Shown here: piece after piece, positions 43,429 to 52,401 of the stretch
Position numbering within the stretch: the stretch's first letter is position 1
How the letters are laid out: every line of letters begins with the position of its first letter
Position numbers and translations under genes: made by a program
Notes under the pieces: model-generated
Seen by the model: the letters and a program-made list of their open reading frames with translations, nothing else
Told to the model about the DNA's origin: nothing
Databases searched by the model: none
Source of the DNA: Xanthomonas translucens pv. cerealis
GTDB lineage: Bacteria > Pseudomonadota > Gammaproteobacteria > Xanthomonadales > Xanthomonadaceae
Direction: 5' to 3'
Assembly: GCF_006838285.1 (NCBI RefSeq)
Contig: NZ_CP038228.1
Span: 1,736,001 to 1,800,000, forward strand
DNA length: 64,000 nt

Positions 43429-43860
43429 ATGGCCAGCCCACGCGCCCCCGCTTCCAGCGCCTCGCGCTACCTGTTCGTGCTGCTCGCCGGCATCCTGATC
43501 GGCCTGGTCGCGACGGTGATGGTGATGCGCGCATTGCAGGCGCGCCAGGATCCGTTCCCGCGCAGTCTGATGCAGGTGATGGACAGGCAACTGGCCCTGC
43601 TGCAACGCAGCCATGCCCAGAACCGTTGCAGTGCCGCCGACCTGCAAGCGCGGGTGCAGACGCTGCGCCTGCTCGGCAACGATCTGGAAACCGCGTTTCC
43701 CGGACTCAGCGACGACAGCCGCTTCCAGCAACACGCCCGCACGCTGCGGGCCACCCTGGATGCGGCGCAGGCCACACCACCGAGCACCTGCGCCGCGCTC
43801 GACCAGCTCACCCATCGCCTCGACGAGGGCTGCGCCGCCTGCCACCGCGATTTCCGCTGA
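43429..43860 (+). CDS. Membrane-anchored c-type cytochrome-like protein with C-terminal CAACH
   Basis: 143 residues: an N-terminal transmembrane anchor (about 17-40, 'YLFVLLAGILIGLVATVMVM'), a periplasmic helical region, and a heme-binding CxxCH (CAACH) within the last eight residues ('DEGCAACHRDFR'). Heme at the extreme C-terminus of a four-helix bundle is the plan of cytochrome c'/c556 proteins. Partner and function are unknown. I chose ATG 43429 at the start of 'MASPRAPASSASRY'; an upstream in-frame ATG (43373) would add a non-conserved leader. Not obviously in an operon. Confidence 0.75.
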   Translation: MASPRAPASSASRYLFVLLAGILIGLVATVMVMRALQARQDPFPRSLMQVMDRQLALLQRSHAQNRCSAADLQARVQTLRLLGNDLETAFPGLSDDSRFQQHARTLRATLDAAQATPPSTCAALDQLTHRLDEGCAACHRDFR

Positions 43861-44012
43861 CCCGCCACCGCGCGTCTCGATGAATTGCCCCTGACGCTGC
43901 AGCGCCTCAGCGCCGCGCCCGCGTCGCGATTGGCGTTGCATTCACACGCTGGCGGACAGGATGCGTGCAAACGCGGGTCTGCCGCGATCACCGTCCGTCG
44001 AGGAGAGCACAC

Positions 44013-44489
44013 ATGAAGATTCATCTACTAGCTACTGGCGCCGTCGCCGTTCTGGCATTGGCCGGCTGCGCCACGTCCCCCGGCTATGGCGGTGGTGGTG
44101 GCGGCTATAGCCAGCCGTCGCGCGGCTATTCGGACAATCGCTGCGCGGACTGCGGCATCGTCACCCGCATCGATACCGTGGGTTCGGGCCGCACCGCGCC
44201 CACCGGCGCCGGCGCGGTCCTGGGCGGCATCGTCGGCGCGATCGCCGGCCATGAAGTCTCCGACCACACCGGCGGCAGCAAGGGCAACCAGAACGTATCG
44301 GCTGTGGCCGGCGCCGCGGCCGGCGCCCTGGCCGGCAACCAGATCCAGAACAACGTCACCAGCGACAGCTACGACGTGCACGTGCAGATGGACGATGGCC
44401 GGGTGATCGTGGTCAACCAGCGCGACCTGGCCGGGATCCGCGAAAACACCTATGTGCGCGTGGTCAACGGCCGCGTGGTGCCGCGCTAA
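44013..44489 (+). CDS. Glycine-zipper outer-membrane lipoprotein
   Basis: 158-residue lipoprotein (MKIHLLATGAVAVLALAGC, lipobox LAGC). A Gly/Tyr-rich stretch is followed by a glycine-zipper 2TM segment ('GAGAVLGGIVGAIAGHEV', 'VSAVAGAAAGALAGNQIQ') and a C-terminal beta part ('YDVHVQMDDGRVIVVNQRD') as in SlyB/PcP-type proteins. AGGAG is 7 bases before ATG 44013. Likely helps envelope integrity. It ends at a shared bidirectional terminator. Confidence 0.88.
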   Translation: MKIHLLATGAVAVLALAGCATSPGYGGGGGGYSQPSRGYSDNRCADCGIVTRIDTVGSGRTAPTGAGAVLGGIVGAIAGHEVSDHTGGSKGNQNVSAVAGAAAGALAGNQIQNNVTSDSYDVHVQMDDGRVIVVNQRDLAGIRENTYVRVVNGRVVPR

Positions 44490-44514
44490 GCGCTGGCACG
44501 GTCCGCTGCAAGGC

Positions 44515-44542
44515 AAAAAGGCCCGCGACTGCGGGCCTTTTT
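44515..44542. terminator. Bidirectional Rho-independent terminator
   Basis: AAAAAGGCCCGC-GACT-GCGGGCCTTTTT is a perfect 12-bp palindrome with A- and T-runs, lying between the convergent lipoprotein (+) and cold-shock (-) genes and able to stop transcription from both. Confidence 0.93.
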
Positions 44543-44558
44543 GCTGCGCGCGCCGGGG

Positions 44559-44774
44559 TCAGACCGGCTGCACCGCATCGGCTTGCAGGCCCTTCTGGCC
44601 TTGCACCACGGTGAAGCTGACCTTCTGCCCTTCCTTCAGGCTCTTGAAGCCCTGGGTCTGGATGGCGCGGAAGTGCACGAACACGTCCTCGCCGTTCTCG
44701 CGGCTGATGAAACCGAAGCCCTTGGCATCGTTGAACCACTTCACGATGCCGGTTTCGCGATTGCCGTCAGTCAT
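44559..44774 (-). CDS. CspA-family cold-shock protein
   Basis: Small RNA/ssDNA chaperone, 71 residues from ATG 44774 with AAGGAG 7 bases before it. RNP1 'KGFGFISRE' and RNP2 'VFVHFRAIQ' are both intact; the ending '[10 protein letters not shown]' is typical. The in-frame extension further upstream is not part of the gene. The 234 bases before it would include the long structured 5' leader usual for such genes; I did not identify a specific cold-shock box. Confidence 0.93.
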   Translation of the reverse strand: MTDGNRETGIVKWFNDAKGFGFISRENGEDVFVHFRAIQTQGFKSLKEGQKVSFTVVQGQKGLQADAVQPV

Positions 44775-45008
44775 GGACTTACTCCTTGAAACAGTCTCAG
44801 AGGTGGGTACGCCGGGGGTTCGGCGGCTGGTTGCAAGGAGGAAGCGAGGTATAACGCTGTAGCGGAGCACTGGATCTACCGCATCAGGCCACGATTCACG
44901 GTGACCTTTGCAAACGCAGCGGCCGAAAACTTACCGCGGCGAAAATGAAAATGCAATCAGCAAAAACACCCTTTTTGTCAACCCGAAAATCGCCCCGGAG
45001 CAAACTGC

Positions 45009-45494
45009 GTGGATCCTACGTTCATCTACTACATGGTCGCCGGGCTACTGGTCTTGCTGGGGCTGGCCGGAGTGGTGCTGCCGGCGCTGCCTGGCATGCC
45101 GCTGCTGTTCGCCGGGCTGCTGCTGGCGGCCTGGGCCGACGGTTTCCAGCGGGTGGGCTGGGTAATGCTGACGGTGCTCGGGGTGCTGACGCTGCTGTCG
45201 TTCCTGGTCGATTTCCTGGCCACCGTGTTCGGTGCCAAGCGCGTCGGCGCCAGCCGCAAGGCGCTGTGGGGCTCGGTGCTGGGCAGCGTGGCGGGTCTGT
45301 TCTTCATGCCGATCGGCCTGTTCGTCGGCCCCTTCGTCGGCGCGCTGGCTGGCGAGTACTGGCATGGCCGGCAGCTGCAGCAGGCGACCCAGGTCGGCCT
45401 CGGCACCTGGCTGGGCATCGTGCTGGGCACCGCCGCCAAGCTGGCGCTGGCGCTGGCGATGGTCGGCCTGTTCGCGGCGGCCTGGCTGCTCTGA
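45009..45494 (+). CDS. DUF456 inner-membrane protein
   Basis: 161 residues, almost wholly hydrophobic with about four to five membrane helices ('MVAGLLVLLGLAGVVLPALPG', 'GLFFMPIGLFVGPFVGALAGEY'). The proline-glycine pattern of DUF456 is clear; its function is unknown. Start is GTG 45009 with GGAG 8 bases upstream. Confidence 0.88.
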   Translation: MDPTFIYYMVAGLLVLLGLAGVVLPALPGMPLLFAGLLLAAWADGFQRVGWVMLTVLGVLTLLSFLVDFLATVFGAKRVGASRKALWGSVLGSVAGLFFMPIGLFVGPFVGALAGEYWHGRQLQQATQVGLGTWLGIVLGTAAKLALALAMVGLFAAAWLL

Positions 45495-45623
45495 GTCGCG
45501 GCGCAGCTGTAGCGAAATGAACGTGTGATGACCCCGTTATGCCGCCTGCTGTATTTTCGCAGCCGGCTATTCACATCGGCAGCGCACTCCCCGCCCGCGC
45601 CGCCTATTTTCGAGAGAACCTGC

Positions 45624-46775
45624 ATGATCCATCGCCCGGCCCGTCCCTTGTTGCTGCTGTCCTTCGCGGCAATGCCGCTGGCCCACGCCCAGGAAGTGAA
45701 ACCCACCCCTGCCTCGCCCGAAGCCTGCGTGGCGATCACCAGCAACGCCGCGCGCCTGTCGTGCTACGACCAGGCATTGTCGCGCCGGGTCGCCGATCCG
45801 CAGGCAGCCGATGCGGCGGCGAAGACGGCCAGCGAGAACCAGAAGCAGCAGCTGGATACCGCGATCCCGCAGGACGCCGGCCTGGCCGAGCGCACCCGCC
45901 AGCACACCGCCACGCTGTTCAAGAACGACCTCTACGACGCCACCATCGCCAACGCCGGCAAGGGCTCGCTGCTGGACAGCCGCTGGGAGCTGGCCAAGGA
46001 CTCCAAGCTGGGGACCTTCCAACTGCGCGCCTACAAGCCGGTGTACCTGCTGCCGGCGTTCTGGACCAGCAAGAAGAACGAGACGCCGTCCTCGCCGAAC
46101 CCGAACGACACGGTGACCAGCCCCGAGTCGCTGGACAGCATCGAAGCCAAGTTCCAGCTCAGCTTCAAGACCAAGATCGTGGAGAACATCTTCGGCGACA
46201 ACGGCGACCTGTGGGGCGCCTATACCCAGAGCTCGCGCTGGCAGGTCTACAACAGCGAGCAGTCGCGGCCGTTCCGCGAGACCAACTACGAGCCGGAACT
46301 GGCGCTGGTGTTCCGCAACAACTACAGCCTGTTCGGCTGGAAGGGGCGGATGACCGGGATCCAGCTCACCCACCAGTCCAACGGCCGCAGCGATCCGTTC
46401 TCGCGCAGCTGGAACCGGGCGATCCTCAACGTCGGCCTGGACCGCGAGAACTGGGCGCTGGTGCTGCGCCCGTGGTACCGGATCCCGGAGAACGAACGCC
46501 AGGACAACAACCCGGACATCGAGGACTACATGGGCCGCGGCGACGCCACCCTGACCTACAACCGCGGCGGCCACGAGATCTCGCTGATGGCGCGGCATTC
46601 GCTGCGCAGCGGCGACCGCTCGCACGGCGCGCTGCAGCTGGACTGGGGCTTCCCGATCAGCAACCTGCTGCGCGGCCATGTGCAGGTGTTCGACGGTTAC
46701 GGCGAGAGCATGATCGACTACAACCACCGCGCCACCTATGTGGGCCTGGGCGTGTCGCTGCTGGAGTGGTACTGA
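45624..46775 (+). CDS. pldA: Outer-membrane phospholipase A (OMPLA)
   Basis: Calcium-dependent outer-membrane beta-barrel phospholipase A1/A2. 383 residues: signal peptide (MIHRPARPLLLLSFAAMPLAHA), a Xanthomonas-type N-terminal extension with a Cys pair ('EACVAITSNAARLSCYDQ'), and a barrel with catalytic 'GIQLTHQSNGRSDPFSRSWNR' (His-Gln-Ser plus Asn). It ends in an aromatic residue ('LLEWY') as barrel proteins do. The start at 45624 is set by the signal peptide; the open frame upstream is not used. Confidence 0.93.
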   Translation: MIHRPARPLLLLSFAAMPLAHAQEVKPTPASPEACVAITSNAARLSCYDQALSRRVADPQAADAAAKTASENQKQQLDTAIPQDAGLAERTRQHTATLFKNDLYDATIANAGKGSLLDSRWELAKDSKLGTFQLRAYKPVYLLPAFWTSKKNETPSSPNPNDTVTSPESLDSIEAKFQLSFKTKIVENIFGDNGDLWGAYTQSSRWQVYNSEQSRPFRETNYEPELALVFRNNYSLFGWKGRMTGIQLTHQSNGRSDPFSRSWNRAILNVGLDRENWALVLRPWYRIPENERQDNNPDIEDYMGRGDATLTYNRGGHEISLMARHSLRSGDRSHGALQLDWGFPISNLLRGHVQVFDGYGESMIDYNHRATYVGLGVSLLEWY

Positions 46776-46800
46776 GGCCCGAGCGGCCTTGAAGCACCAT

Positions 46801-46830
46801 CGCGCGGCGGCCGTCAGCGGCCGTCGCGCG
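46801..46830. terminator. Hairpin between convergent pldA and GST genes
   Basis: CGCGCGGCGGCCG-TCAG-CGGCCGTCGCGCG forms a 13-bp stem with a single mismatch between the ends of two convergent genes. No T-run, so it may act as a barrier or Rho-assisted terminator. Confidence 0.45.
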
Positions 46831-46848
46831 ACACTGCCGCCGCCGCGC

Positions 46849-47484
46849 TCAGGTCCAGTCGGTCAGGCCTTCGCGGCGGTAGGTTTCCTGGAACGCAGGA
46901 CGCGCCTTCATCTGCTGCGCATGCGCCTGCAGCGCCGGCCAGCTGTCGCTGGGCCGCGGCATGTTGCGCGACCAGCGCATCATCATCGTCAACATGAAAT
47001 CGGCGGCCGATAGCTGCACGCCGAGCAGGTACGGGCCGTGCGCCTGCAGATGCTGCGCGACCTGTTCCCACGCCGCCTCCAACGTTTGCCGCGCCTGCGC
47101 CTTGCTCGCCTCGGCGTTGTCGGCACCGGCCGGCTCGTGCGGATAGAACCAGGCGCGGTAGGCCGGCTGCAGCGTGTTGGCGCAGAACAGCATCCAGCGG
47201 TAGTACGCGGCCCGCGCCGGGCTGCCGGGCGGCGGCGCCAGCCCGGCCTGCGGATGCAGGTCGGCCAGATGCAACGCGATCGCCGCCGCCTCGGTCAGCA
47301 CCTGCCCGTCCAGCAGCAGCGTCGGCACCACGCCGGCCGGATTGAGCTGCAGGTATTCCGGCGCCTTGTGTTCGCGCCGTTCGAAGTCCAGGGCGTGCAG
47401 CGTATGCGGCACGTCCAGTTCGATCAGCAGCCAGTGCACCACCAGGGCGGCGGTGCTGGGCGAGTGGTACAGGGTGGCGCTCAT
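46849..47484 (-). CDS. Glutathione S-transferase family protein
   Basis: 211 residues. The N-terminal thioredoxin-like half has 'LYHSPSTAALVVHWLL' (glutathione-site Ser region) and cis-Pro 'LNPAGVVPTLLLDG', with 'LTEAAAIALHLAD' after it. The helical C-terminal half has 'GPYLLGVQLSAADFMLTMMMRW' (N-capping box). Cytosolic; the substrate is not predictable. It lies 84 bases downstream of fumarase on the same strand. Confidence 0.9.
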   Translation of the reverse strand: MSATLYHSPSTAALVVHWLLIELDVPHTLHALDFERREHKAPEYLQLNPAGVVPTLLLDGQVLTEAAAIALHLADLHPQAGLAPPPGSPARAAYYRWMLFCANTLQPAYRAWFYPHEPAGADNAEASKAQARQTLEAAWEQVAQHLQAHGPYLLGVQLSAADFMLTMMMRWSRNMPRPSDSWPALQAHAQQMKARPAFQETYRREGLTDWT

Positions 47485-47568
47485 GCAATCTCCTGGTAAG
47501 CCACCGCAGCCGGATGACCACGGCGGCGGCAGTCTCGCATGCCGCGCGGCGCCTGCGGCGGCGCCGGC

Positions 47569-49092
47569 TCAGGCCGGCTCGACCACCACCGGAATCTTGC
47601 CGATGCGCGCTTGCCATTCGCGCGGGCCGGTCTTGTGCACCGACTCGCCACTGGCATCCACCGCCACGGTGACCGGCATGTCCTTGACCTCGAACTCGTA
47701 GATCGCCTCCATGCCCAGGTCTTCGAATGCCAGCACGCGCGCGGCCTTGATCGCCTTGGACACCAGGTAGGCCGAACCGCCGACCGCCATCAGGTACACC
47801 GCCTTGTTGTCGCGGATCGCCGCGATCGCCGCGTCGCCGCGCTCGGACTTGCCGACCATGCCGAGCAGGCCGGTCTGCTCCAGCATCTGCCGGGTGAACT
47901 TGTCCATGCGCGTGGCGGTGGTGGGGCCGGCCGGCCCCACCACTTCGTCGCGCACCGGATCGACCGGGCCGACGTAGTAGATGAAGCGGTTGGTGAAATC
48001 CACCGGCAGCGTCTCGCCGCGGTTGAGCATGTCGATCATGCGCTTGTGCGCGGCGTCGCGGCCGGTCAGCAGCTTGCCGTTGAGCAGCACCACCTCGCCC
48101 GGCTTGAAGCTGGCGACCTCTTCGCGGGTGATGCTGTCCAGGTTCACCCGGCGCGCGTTGCTCGGGTTGTAGGTGAGCTTGGGCCAGTCCTCCAGCGACG
48201 GCGGCTCCAGCATCACCGGGCCGCTGCCGTCCAGGGTGAAGTGCGCGTGGCGGGTCGCCGCGCAATTCGGGATCAGCGCCACCGGCAGGTTGGCGGCGTG
48301 GGTCGGGTAGTCCTTGACCTTGATGTCCAGCACCGTGGTCAGGCCGCCCAGGCCCTGCGCGCCGATGCCCAGCGCGTTGACCTTTTCGTACAGTTCCAGG
48401 CGCAGTTCCTCGGCCCGGTTGGACGCGCCGCGCGCCTGCAGATCGACGATGTCGATCGGCTCCATCAGCGCTTCCTTGGCCAGCAGCATGGCCTTCTCGG
48501 CGGTGCCGCCGATGCCGATGCCGAGCATGCCCGGCGGGCACCAGCCGGCGCCCATGGTCGGCACGGTCTTGAGCACCCAGTCGACGATGGAATCGGACGG
48601 GTTGAGCATGGCGAACTTGCTCTTGGCTTCCGAGCCGCCGCCCTTGGCCGCCACGATCACCTCGACGTGGTCGCCCGGCACGATCTTGGTGTTGATCACG
48701 GCCGGGGTGTTGTCCCTGGTGTTGGCGCGCTTGCCGGCCGGATCGGCCAGCACGCTGGCGCGCAGCTTGTTGTCCGGATGGTTGTAGGCGCGGCGCACGC
48801 CCTCGTTGACCATGTCCTCCACGCCCATCGTGGCGTCGTCCCAACGCACGTTCATGCCGATTTCCAGGAACACGGTGACGATGCCGGTGTCCTGGCAGAT
48901 CGGGCGGTGGCCCTCGGCGCACATGCGCGAGTTGATCAGGATCTGCGCGATCGCGTCCTTGGCCGCGGGCGACTGTTCGCGCTCGTAGGCGGCGGCCAGG
49001 TTCTTGATGTAATCGACCGGGTGGTAGTAGCTGATGTACTGCAGCGCGTCGGCGACGGACTGAATGAGGTCTTCCTGCTTGATCGAGGTCAC
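47569..49092 (-). CDS. Fumarate hydratase, class I (iron-sulfur)
   Basis: Converts fumarate to malate in the TCA cycle with an oxygen-sensitive 4Fe-4S cluster. 507 residues: N-terminal alpha domain with cluster cysteines in 'GHRPICQDTGIVTVF', 'VPTMGAGWCPPGMLGIGIGG' and 'LIPNCAATRHAHF'. The C-terminal beta domain has 'GPAGPTTATRMDKFTRQMLE', typical of FumA/FumB-type single-chain enzymes. Starts MTSIKQEDLIQSV. Intact. Confidence 0.95.
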   Translation of the reverse strand: MTSIKQEDLIQSVADALQYISYYHPVDYIKNLAAAYEREQSPAAKDAIAQILINSRMCAEGHRPICQDTGIVTVFLEIGMNVRWDDATMGVEDMVNEGVRRAYNHPDNKLRASVLADPAGKRANTRDNTPAVINTKIVPGDHVEVIVAAKGGGSEAKSKFAMLNPSDSIVDWVLKTVPTMGAGWCPPGMLGIGIGGTAEKAMLLAKEALMEPIDIVDLQARGASNRAEELRLELYEKVNALGIGAQGLGGLTTVLDIKVKDYPTHAANLPVALIPNCAATRHAHFTLDGSGPVMLEPPSLEDWPKLTYNPSNARRVNLDSITREEVASFKPGEVVLLNGKLLTGRDAAHKRMIDMLNRGETLPVDFTNRFIYYVGPVDPVRDEVVGPAGPTTATRMDKFTRQMLEQTGLLGMVGKSERGDAAIAAIRDNKAVYLMAVGGSAYLVSKAIKAARVLAFEDLGMEAIYEFEVKDMPVTVAVDASGESVHKTGPREWQARIGKIPVVVEPA

Positions 49093-49194
49093 GGCTGGCT
49101 CTACGGCTGGCGGGGGGGAAACCCGGCCATTTTAGGGCAAAGTGACCGCCTCGCCCGCTGTCACGCCGGCGCGCGCTGTCCCGTCCTGGTCGCC

Positions 49195-49482
49195 ATGCGT
49201 CCCGATCCCGCCTTCGCATCGCAACGTCCCCGGCTGTTCGGCCTGGCCTATCGCCTGCTCGGCAGCCGCAGCGACGCCGAGGAGCTTTTGCAGGACGCCT
49301 GGCTGCGCTTGGCGGTGGCGCGACCTGGGCCTGCAAGCGCGGATCGGCACGGTCAAAGGCGACCGTCAATGCTGGGCTTGATCGGCGCGCGGCTGCATTC
49401 GGCGGTGCGGGTGGTGATCGACGGCGAGCGCATCGTCGAGGCGCTGACCCTGATGAATCCGGACAAGCGGAACTGGTGTTCC
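49195..49482 (+). pseudogene. ECF sigma factor (SigJ-like) remnant with a large internal deletion
   Basis: From ATG 49195 the frame reads 'FASQRPRLFGLAYRLLGSRSDAEELLQDAWLRLA', a typical ECF sigma region 2 start, for about 45 codons. After about 20 non-conserved codons the same frame resumes with 'VVIDGERIVEALTLMNPDKR', the end of the SnoaL-like C-terminal domain of SigJ-type (ECF41-like) factors. Regions 2.3 to 4 and most of the C-terminal domain (some 200 residues) are missing. A relic of the usual neighbour, an AhpD-like gene, follows in another frame. Not functional as a sigma factor. Confidence 0.65.
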
Positions 49483-49535
49483 TGCGCGTCTCCCAGTTTA
49501 ACCGTTGTGCCTGCTGCATCGACATGCACGCCACG
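49467..49535 (+). pseudogene. Carboxymuconolactone decarboxylase / AhpD-like gene fragment
   Basis: In the frame offset from the sigma remnant, 'AELVFLRVSQFNRCACCIDMHAT' is the hallmark of the AhpD/CMD family: a CxxC peroxidatic pair, here CACC, followed by a His three residues later. Nothing of the rest of the roughly 150-residue protein is visible. CMD genes commonly neighbour SigJ-type ECF sigma genes, so both relics likely come from one lost operon. Confidence 0.6.
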
Positions 49536-49731
49536 CCTGGAACCGGCCAGGCATTGACCTGCAACCGGCAATGCCGTAAGCGCAGCGGCGCATGCCGGTA
49601 CGCCGCCCGCTTCTCAATCCCCAATCCCCGCTTTCAACAGCTCAATGGCGGGTCATCCCGGCTTTGGTGACCGCAAACAGCAATACGACACCGCTAGCGT
49701 TTGCGCATCACCAACGCAAAGCGAGGCGGGC

Positions 49732-50313
49732 ATGATCGTGCCCAGCCGCTTCCGCCATGCCGAGCGCCGCGGCCAGGAAGCGCTGTTCGCCGACTGGTGC
49801 CGCCGCGCCGGCTTCCGCATCCGCGCGCTGCCCGAGGACGTACGCTTCGAAGGCGCCGGCGACGCGCTGCTGGAGCGCGGCGCACACCGGCTGTGGATGG
49901 GCCACGGCCATCGCAGCGACCTCGCCGCCGTGCATGAGCTGGCCGACCTGCTGGACATCGAGGTGACGCCGCTGCGCCTGGTCGATCCGCGCTTGTACCA
50001 CCTGGACACCTGCTTTTTCCCGCTGCGCGACGGCTACCTGCTGTACTACCCGGCCGCCTTCGACAACTCCGCCCAGCAGGCGATCGCCCGCCGCATCCCG
50101 CCGGCGCGACGCATCGCGGTGAGCCAAGCCGACGCCCTCGCCTTCGCCTGCAACGCGTTGGACCTGGACCAACACCTGCTGCTCAACCGCGCCTCGCCCG
50201 ATCTGTGCGCGGCCTTGGCCAAGATCGGCTACCGTGTGGTGCAGACCCCGCTGGACGAATTCCTCAAGGCCGGCGGCGCGGCCAAATGCCTGACCCTGCG
50301 CCTGGACGAGTGA
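49732..50313 (+). CDS. N-terminally truncated amidinotransferase / arginine deiminase-like protein
   Basis: 193 residues that align by eye with the last two thirds of dimethylargininase-type hydrolases: 'FEGAGDALLERGAHRLWMGHG', 'YHLDTCFFPLRDGYLLYYP' (catalytic His), and 'GGAAKCLTLRLDE' with the catalytic Cys close to the C-terminus. Family members are about 270-300 residues and begin with a conserved N-terminal strand and an N-terminal acidic motif; these are missing. The remaining start 'MIVPSRFRHAERRG' lies in what should be the middle of the first third. Probably inactive. It sits next to the sigma/CMD relics. Confidence 0.65.
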   Translation: MIVPSRFRHAERRGQEALFADWCRRAGFRIRALPEDVRFEGAGDALLERGAHRLWMGHGHRSDLAAVHELADLLDIEVTPLRLVDPRLYHLDTCFFPLRDGYLLYYPAAFDNSAQQAIARRIPPARRIAVSQADALAFACNALDLDQHLLLNRASPDLCAALAKIGYRVVQTPLDEFLKAGGAAKCLTLRLDE

Positions 50314-50491
50314 GGCGACGCGCGCTTTCGTTGTGCGAGCGACTCCAGTCGCGACGGGCATTGCCGACCAAGCCCACTGCAGGGCAGACAAGCGCGATCA
50401 CGGATCAGCCCTCATCCCTGGATGTCCACCTTGAGGCGCGCGCGCCGCCCAAACACTCCCCGCGCACACCCGGCCCCGGCACAATGCGCGG

Positions 50492-52375
50492 ATGGCCTCT
50501 TCCGCTCCTACCCATGGCGCCGTATCCGCCGCGCCGCGCACCGGCCCCAGCCTGCGCGAACGCTTCGATGCGATGCGCAACCTGCCGCCGTTTCTGCGCC
50601 AGATCTGGCGGACCAGCCGCTGGCTGACCCTGACCAGCATCGGCCTGCGCATGCTGCGCGCGCTGATCCCGGTGGCCTCGCTGTACATCGGCAAGCTGAT
50701 CATCGACGAGGCGATCCACCTGGTCGGGCAATCGCCTGGCTTCACCTCGTTCGGCGAGGCGCTGGCCAGCGGGCGGTTGGCCCGGCTGCTGGAACTGCTG
50801 GCGCTGGAACTGGCGCTGGCGATCGGCTCGGACCTGCTCGGGCGGCTGGTCAGCTATGCCGACACGCTGCTGTCGGAGCTGTTCAACAACGTCACCAGCG
50901 TGCAGCTGATGGAGCATGCGGCGCAGCTGGACCTGGAGGATTTCGAGGACCCCGAACAACAGGACAAGCTCGACCGCGCGCGGCGCCAGACCATGGGCCG
51001 GATGAACCTGATGAGCCAGTTGTTCGGCCAGGTGCAGGACGCGATCACCGTGGTCAGTTTTGCGATCGGCCTGGTGGTGTATGCGCCGTGGCTGATGTTG
51101 CTGTTGGCCGTCGCGCTGATCCCGGCCTTCGTCGGCGAGGCGCACTTCAACGCGCTGGGCTATTCGCTGAACTTCCAGTGGACCGCCGAGCGGCGCCAGC
51201 TCGACTACCTGCGCCAGGTCGGCGCCAGCGTCGAGACCGCCAAGGAAGTGAAGATCTTCAACCTGCACAGCTTCCTGATCGAGCGCTACCGCGCGCTGGC
51301 CGACCGCTTCTTCCAGGCCAACCGTGCGCTGGCGCGCAAGCGCATGCTGTGGGGCACGTTGCTGGCCGCGCTGGGCACGCTGGGCTATTACGCCGCCTAT
51401 GGCTACATCGCCTGGCGCACGGTGCGCGGCGATTTCAGCATCGGCGACCTGACCTTCCTGGCCGGCAGCTTCCTGCGCCTGCGCCAGCTGCTGGAAGGGT
51501 TGCTGATCGGGTTTTCGCAGGTGGCCGGACAGGCGCTGTACCTGGACGACCTGTATTCGTTCTTCCGCATCGTGCCGGAGATCCGCACCCGCCCCGGCGC
51601 GGTGCCGGTGCCGCGGCCGATCGTGCGCGGCTTCGTGTTCGAGAACGTCGGCTTCCGCTATCCGGACGCCGAGCAATGGGCCGTACGGCACCTGGACTTC
51701 GAACTGCGCGCCGGCGAAGTGCTGGCCCTGGTCGGCGAGAACGGCGCCGGCAAGACCACCCTGGTCAAGCTGCTGGCGCGGCTGTACGACCCGGACGAAG
51801 GCCGCATCCTGCTCGACGGCCGCGACCTGCGCGACTACGACCTGGACGACCTGCGCGCCAACCTCGGGGTGATCTTCCAGGACTTCGTGCGCTACCACCT
51901 CACTGCCGGCGAGAACATCGGCGTCGGCCGGGTCGATTCGATGGCCGATGCGGCGCGGATCCGCGCCGCCGCGCAGCGGGCGATGGCCAGCGAGCTGATC
52001 GAGGGCCTGCCGCACGGCTACGCGCAGCTGATCGGACGCCGCTTCAAGGCCGGGGTGGACCTGTCCGGCGGGCAGTGGCAGAAGATCGCGATCGCGCGCG
52101 CCTATATGCGTGATGCGCAGCTGATGATCCTCGACGAGCCGACCGCGGCGCTGGACGCGCGCAGCGAGTTCGAGGTGTTCCAGCGCTTCAAGGAGCTGTC
52201 CGACAACCGCACCGCGGTGCTGATCTCGCACCGCTTCTCCAGCGTGCGCATGGCCGACCGCATCCTGGTCCTGGCCGGCGGCCAGATCGAAGCCAGCGGC
52301 ACCCATGCCGAACTGATGGCGCAAGGCGGACGCTACGCGGAGCTGTTCGAATTGCAGGCCGCTGGGTATCGTTGA
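50492..52375 (+). CDS. ABC transporter, fused membrane and ATPase domains (exporter type)
   Basis: 627 residues: membrane domain (about 30-330, six helices) and ATPase (about 370-620) with Walker A 'GENGAGKTT', Q-loop 'VIFQDFVRYH', signature 'LSGGQWQKIAIARAY', Walker B 'LMILDEPTAALD' and H-loop 'LISHRFSS'. It functions as a homodimeric or paired half-transporter. The substrate is not predictable: no peptidase domain and no partner gene adjacent. The next gene starts 26 bases later. Confidence 0.9.
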   Translation: MASSAPTHGAVSAAPRTGPSLRERFDAMRNLPPFLRQIWRTSRWLTLTSIGLRMLRALIPVASLYIGKLIIDEAIHLVGQSPGFTSFGEALASGRLARLLELLALELALAIGSDLLGRLVSYADTLLSELFNNVTSVQLMEHAAQLDLEDFEDPEQQDKLDRARRQTMGRMNLMSQLFGQVQDAITVVSFAIGLVVYAPWLMLLLAVALIPAFVGEAHFNALGYSLNFQWTAERRQLDYLRQVGASVETAKEVKIFNLHSFLIERYRALADRFFQANRALARKRMLWGTLLAALGTLGYYAAYGYIAWRTVRGDFSIGDLTFLAGSFLRLRQLLEGLLIGFSQVAGQALYLDDLYSFFRIVPEIRTRPGAVPVPRPIVRGFVFENVGFRYPDAEQWAVRHLDFELRAGEVLALVGENGAGKTTLVKLLARLYDPDEGRILLDGRDLRDYDLDDLRANLGVIFQDFVRYHLTAGENIGVGRVDSMADAARIRAAAQRAMASELIEGLPHGYAQLIGRRFKAGVDLSGGQWQKIAIARAYMRDAQLMILDEPTAALDARSEFEVFQRFKELSDNRTAVLISHRFSSVRMADRILVLAGGQIEASGTHAELMAQGGRYAELFELQAAGYR

Positions 52376-52401
52376 GCTTCGCCTGTCCTTCGGATCCGCC
52401 A

